Part shown: piece after piece, positions 13,544-14,785 of the stretch
Position numbering within the stretch: the stretch's first letter is position 1
Layout of the letters: every line of letters begins with the position of its first letter
From: JABIRQ01 sp963583595
Lineage (GTDB): Bacteria > Pseudomonadota > Alphaproteobacteria > CADEGL01
Direction: 5' to 3'
Assembly (NCBI GenBank): GCA_963583595.1
Contig: CAUZWC010000040.1
Location: forward strand, 1 to 14,785
DNA: 14,785 bases
The notes under the pieces: model-generated
What the model saw: the letters and a program-made list of their open reading frames with translations, nothing else
Database searches by the model: none
Told to the model about the DNA's origin: nothing
Made by a program: the position numbers and the translations under genes

Positions 13544-14785
<1,242 letters not shown>

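Overview
The window looks like chromosomal DNA from a high-GC alphaproteobacterium, probably a Rhodospirillales-type lineage. The propionyl-CoA carboxylase subunits, the LiuR-like MerR regulator, the LipB, the MgtE and the remains of a class III cyclase all resemble proteins I know from that group; this is recall, since no search was run. I see no insertion sequence, integrase, phage gene or CRISPR array. Nearly all of the window is coding, and most genes are on the minus strand.

Right to left, as the minus strand is transcribed: the 3' part of pccB (its 5' end lies outside the window); two tandem, translationally coupled 2TM-domain membrane proteins; a very AT-rich convergent gap; a plus-strand class III adenylate cyclase relic broken by three +1 frameshifts; pccA, coupled to an acylphosphatase gene; then lipB on the plus strand, convergent with the acylphosphatase. 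Next come tRNA-Leu(GAG) with a strong terminator, a magnesium transporter mgtE, and a membrane fatty-acid desaturase.

The left third (about 34-5680) reads as one minus-strand catabolic cluster. A LiuR-like MerR regulator sits first, behind a pair of ACGT-AA-ACGT palindromes that are its likely operators. It is followed by a YdcZ/DUF606 membrane protein, a decayed PaaI/hotdog thioesterase pseudogene, isovaleryl-CoA dehydrogenase (leucine degradation), two adjacent DUF1989 proteins (the urea-carboxylase-associated / carboxyguanidine deiminase family), and two adjacent short-chain dehydrogenases. Isovaleryl-CoA dehydrogenase and propionyl-CoA carboxylase both serve breakdown of branched-chain amino acids and odd-chain acyl groups, so the window has a common acyl-CoA catabolic theme.

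The most notable points are: a DUF1989 pair inside a leucine-type operon with no visible guanidine carboxylase or allophanate hydrolase, each member preceded by a long intergenic hairpin; two genes caught in decay (the cyclase with three single-base insertions and a lost base-recognition lysine, and the thioesterase with two stops and a frameshift); and three neighbouring pairs of tandem paralogues (SDR, DUF1989, 2TM). I found no clear evidence of a wholly new system. The DUF1989 arrangement is the best candidate for unexplained biology.
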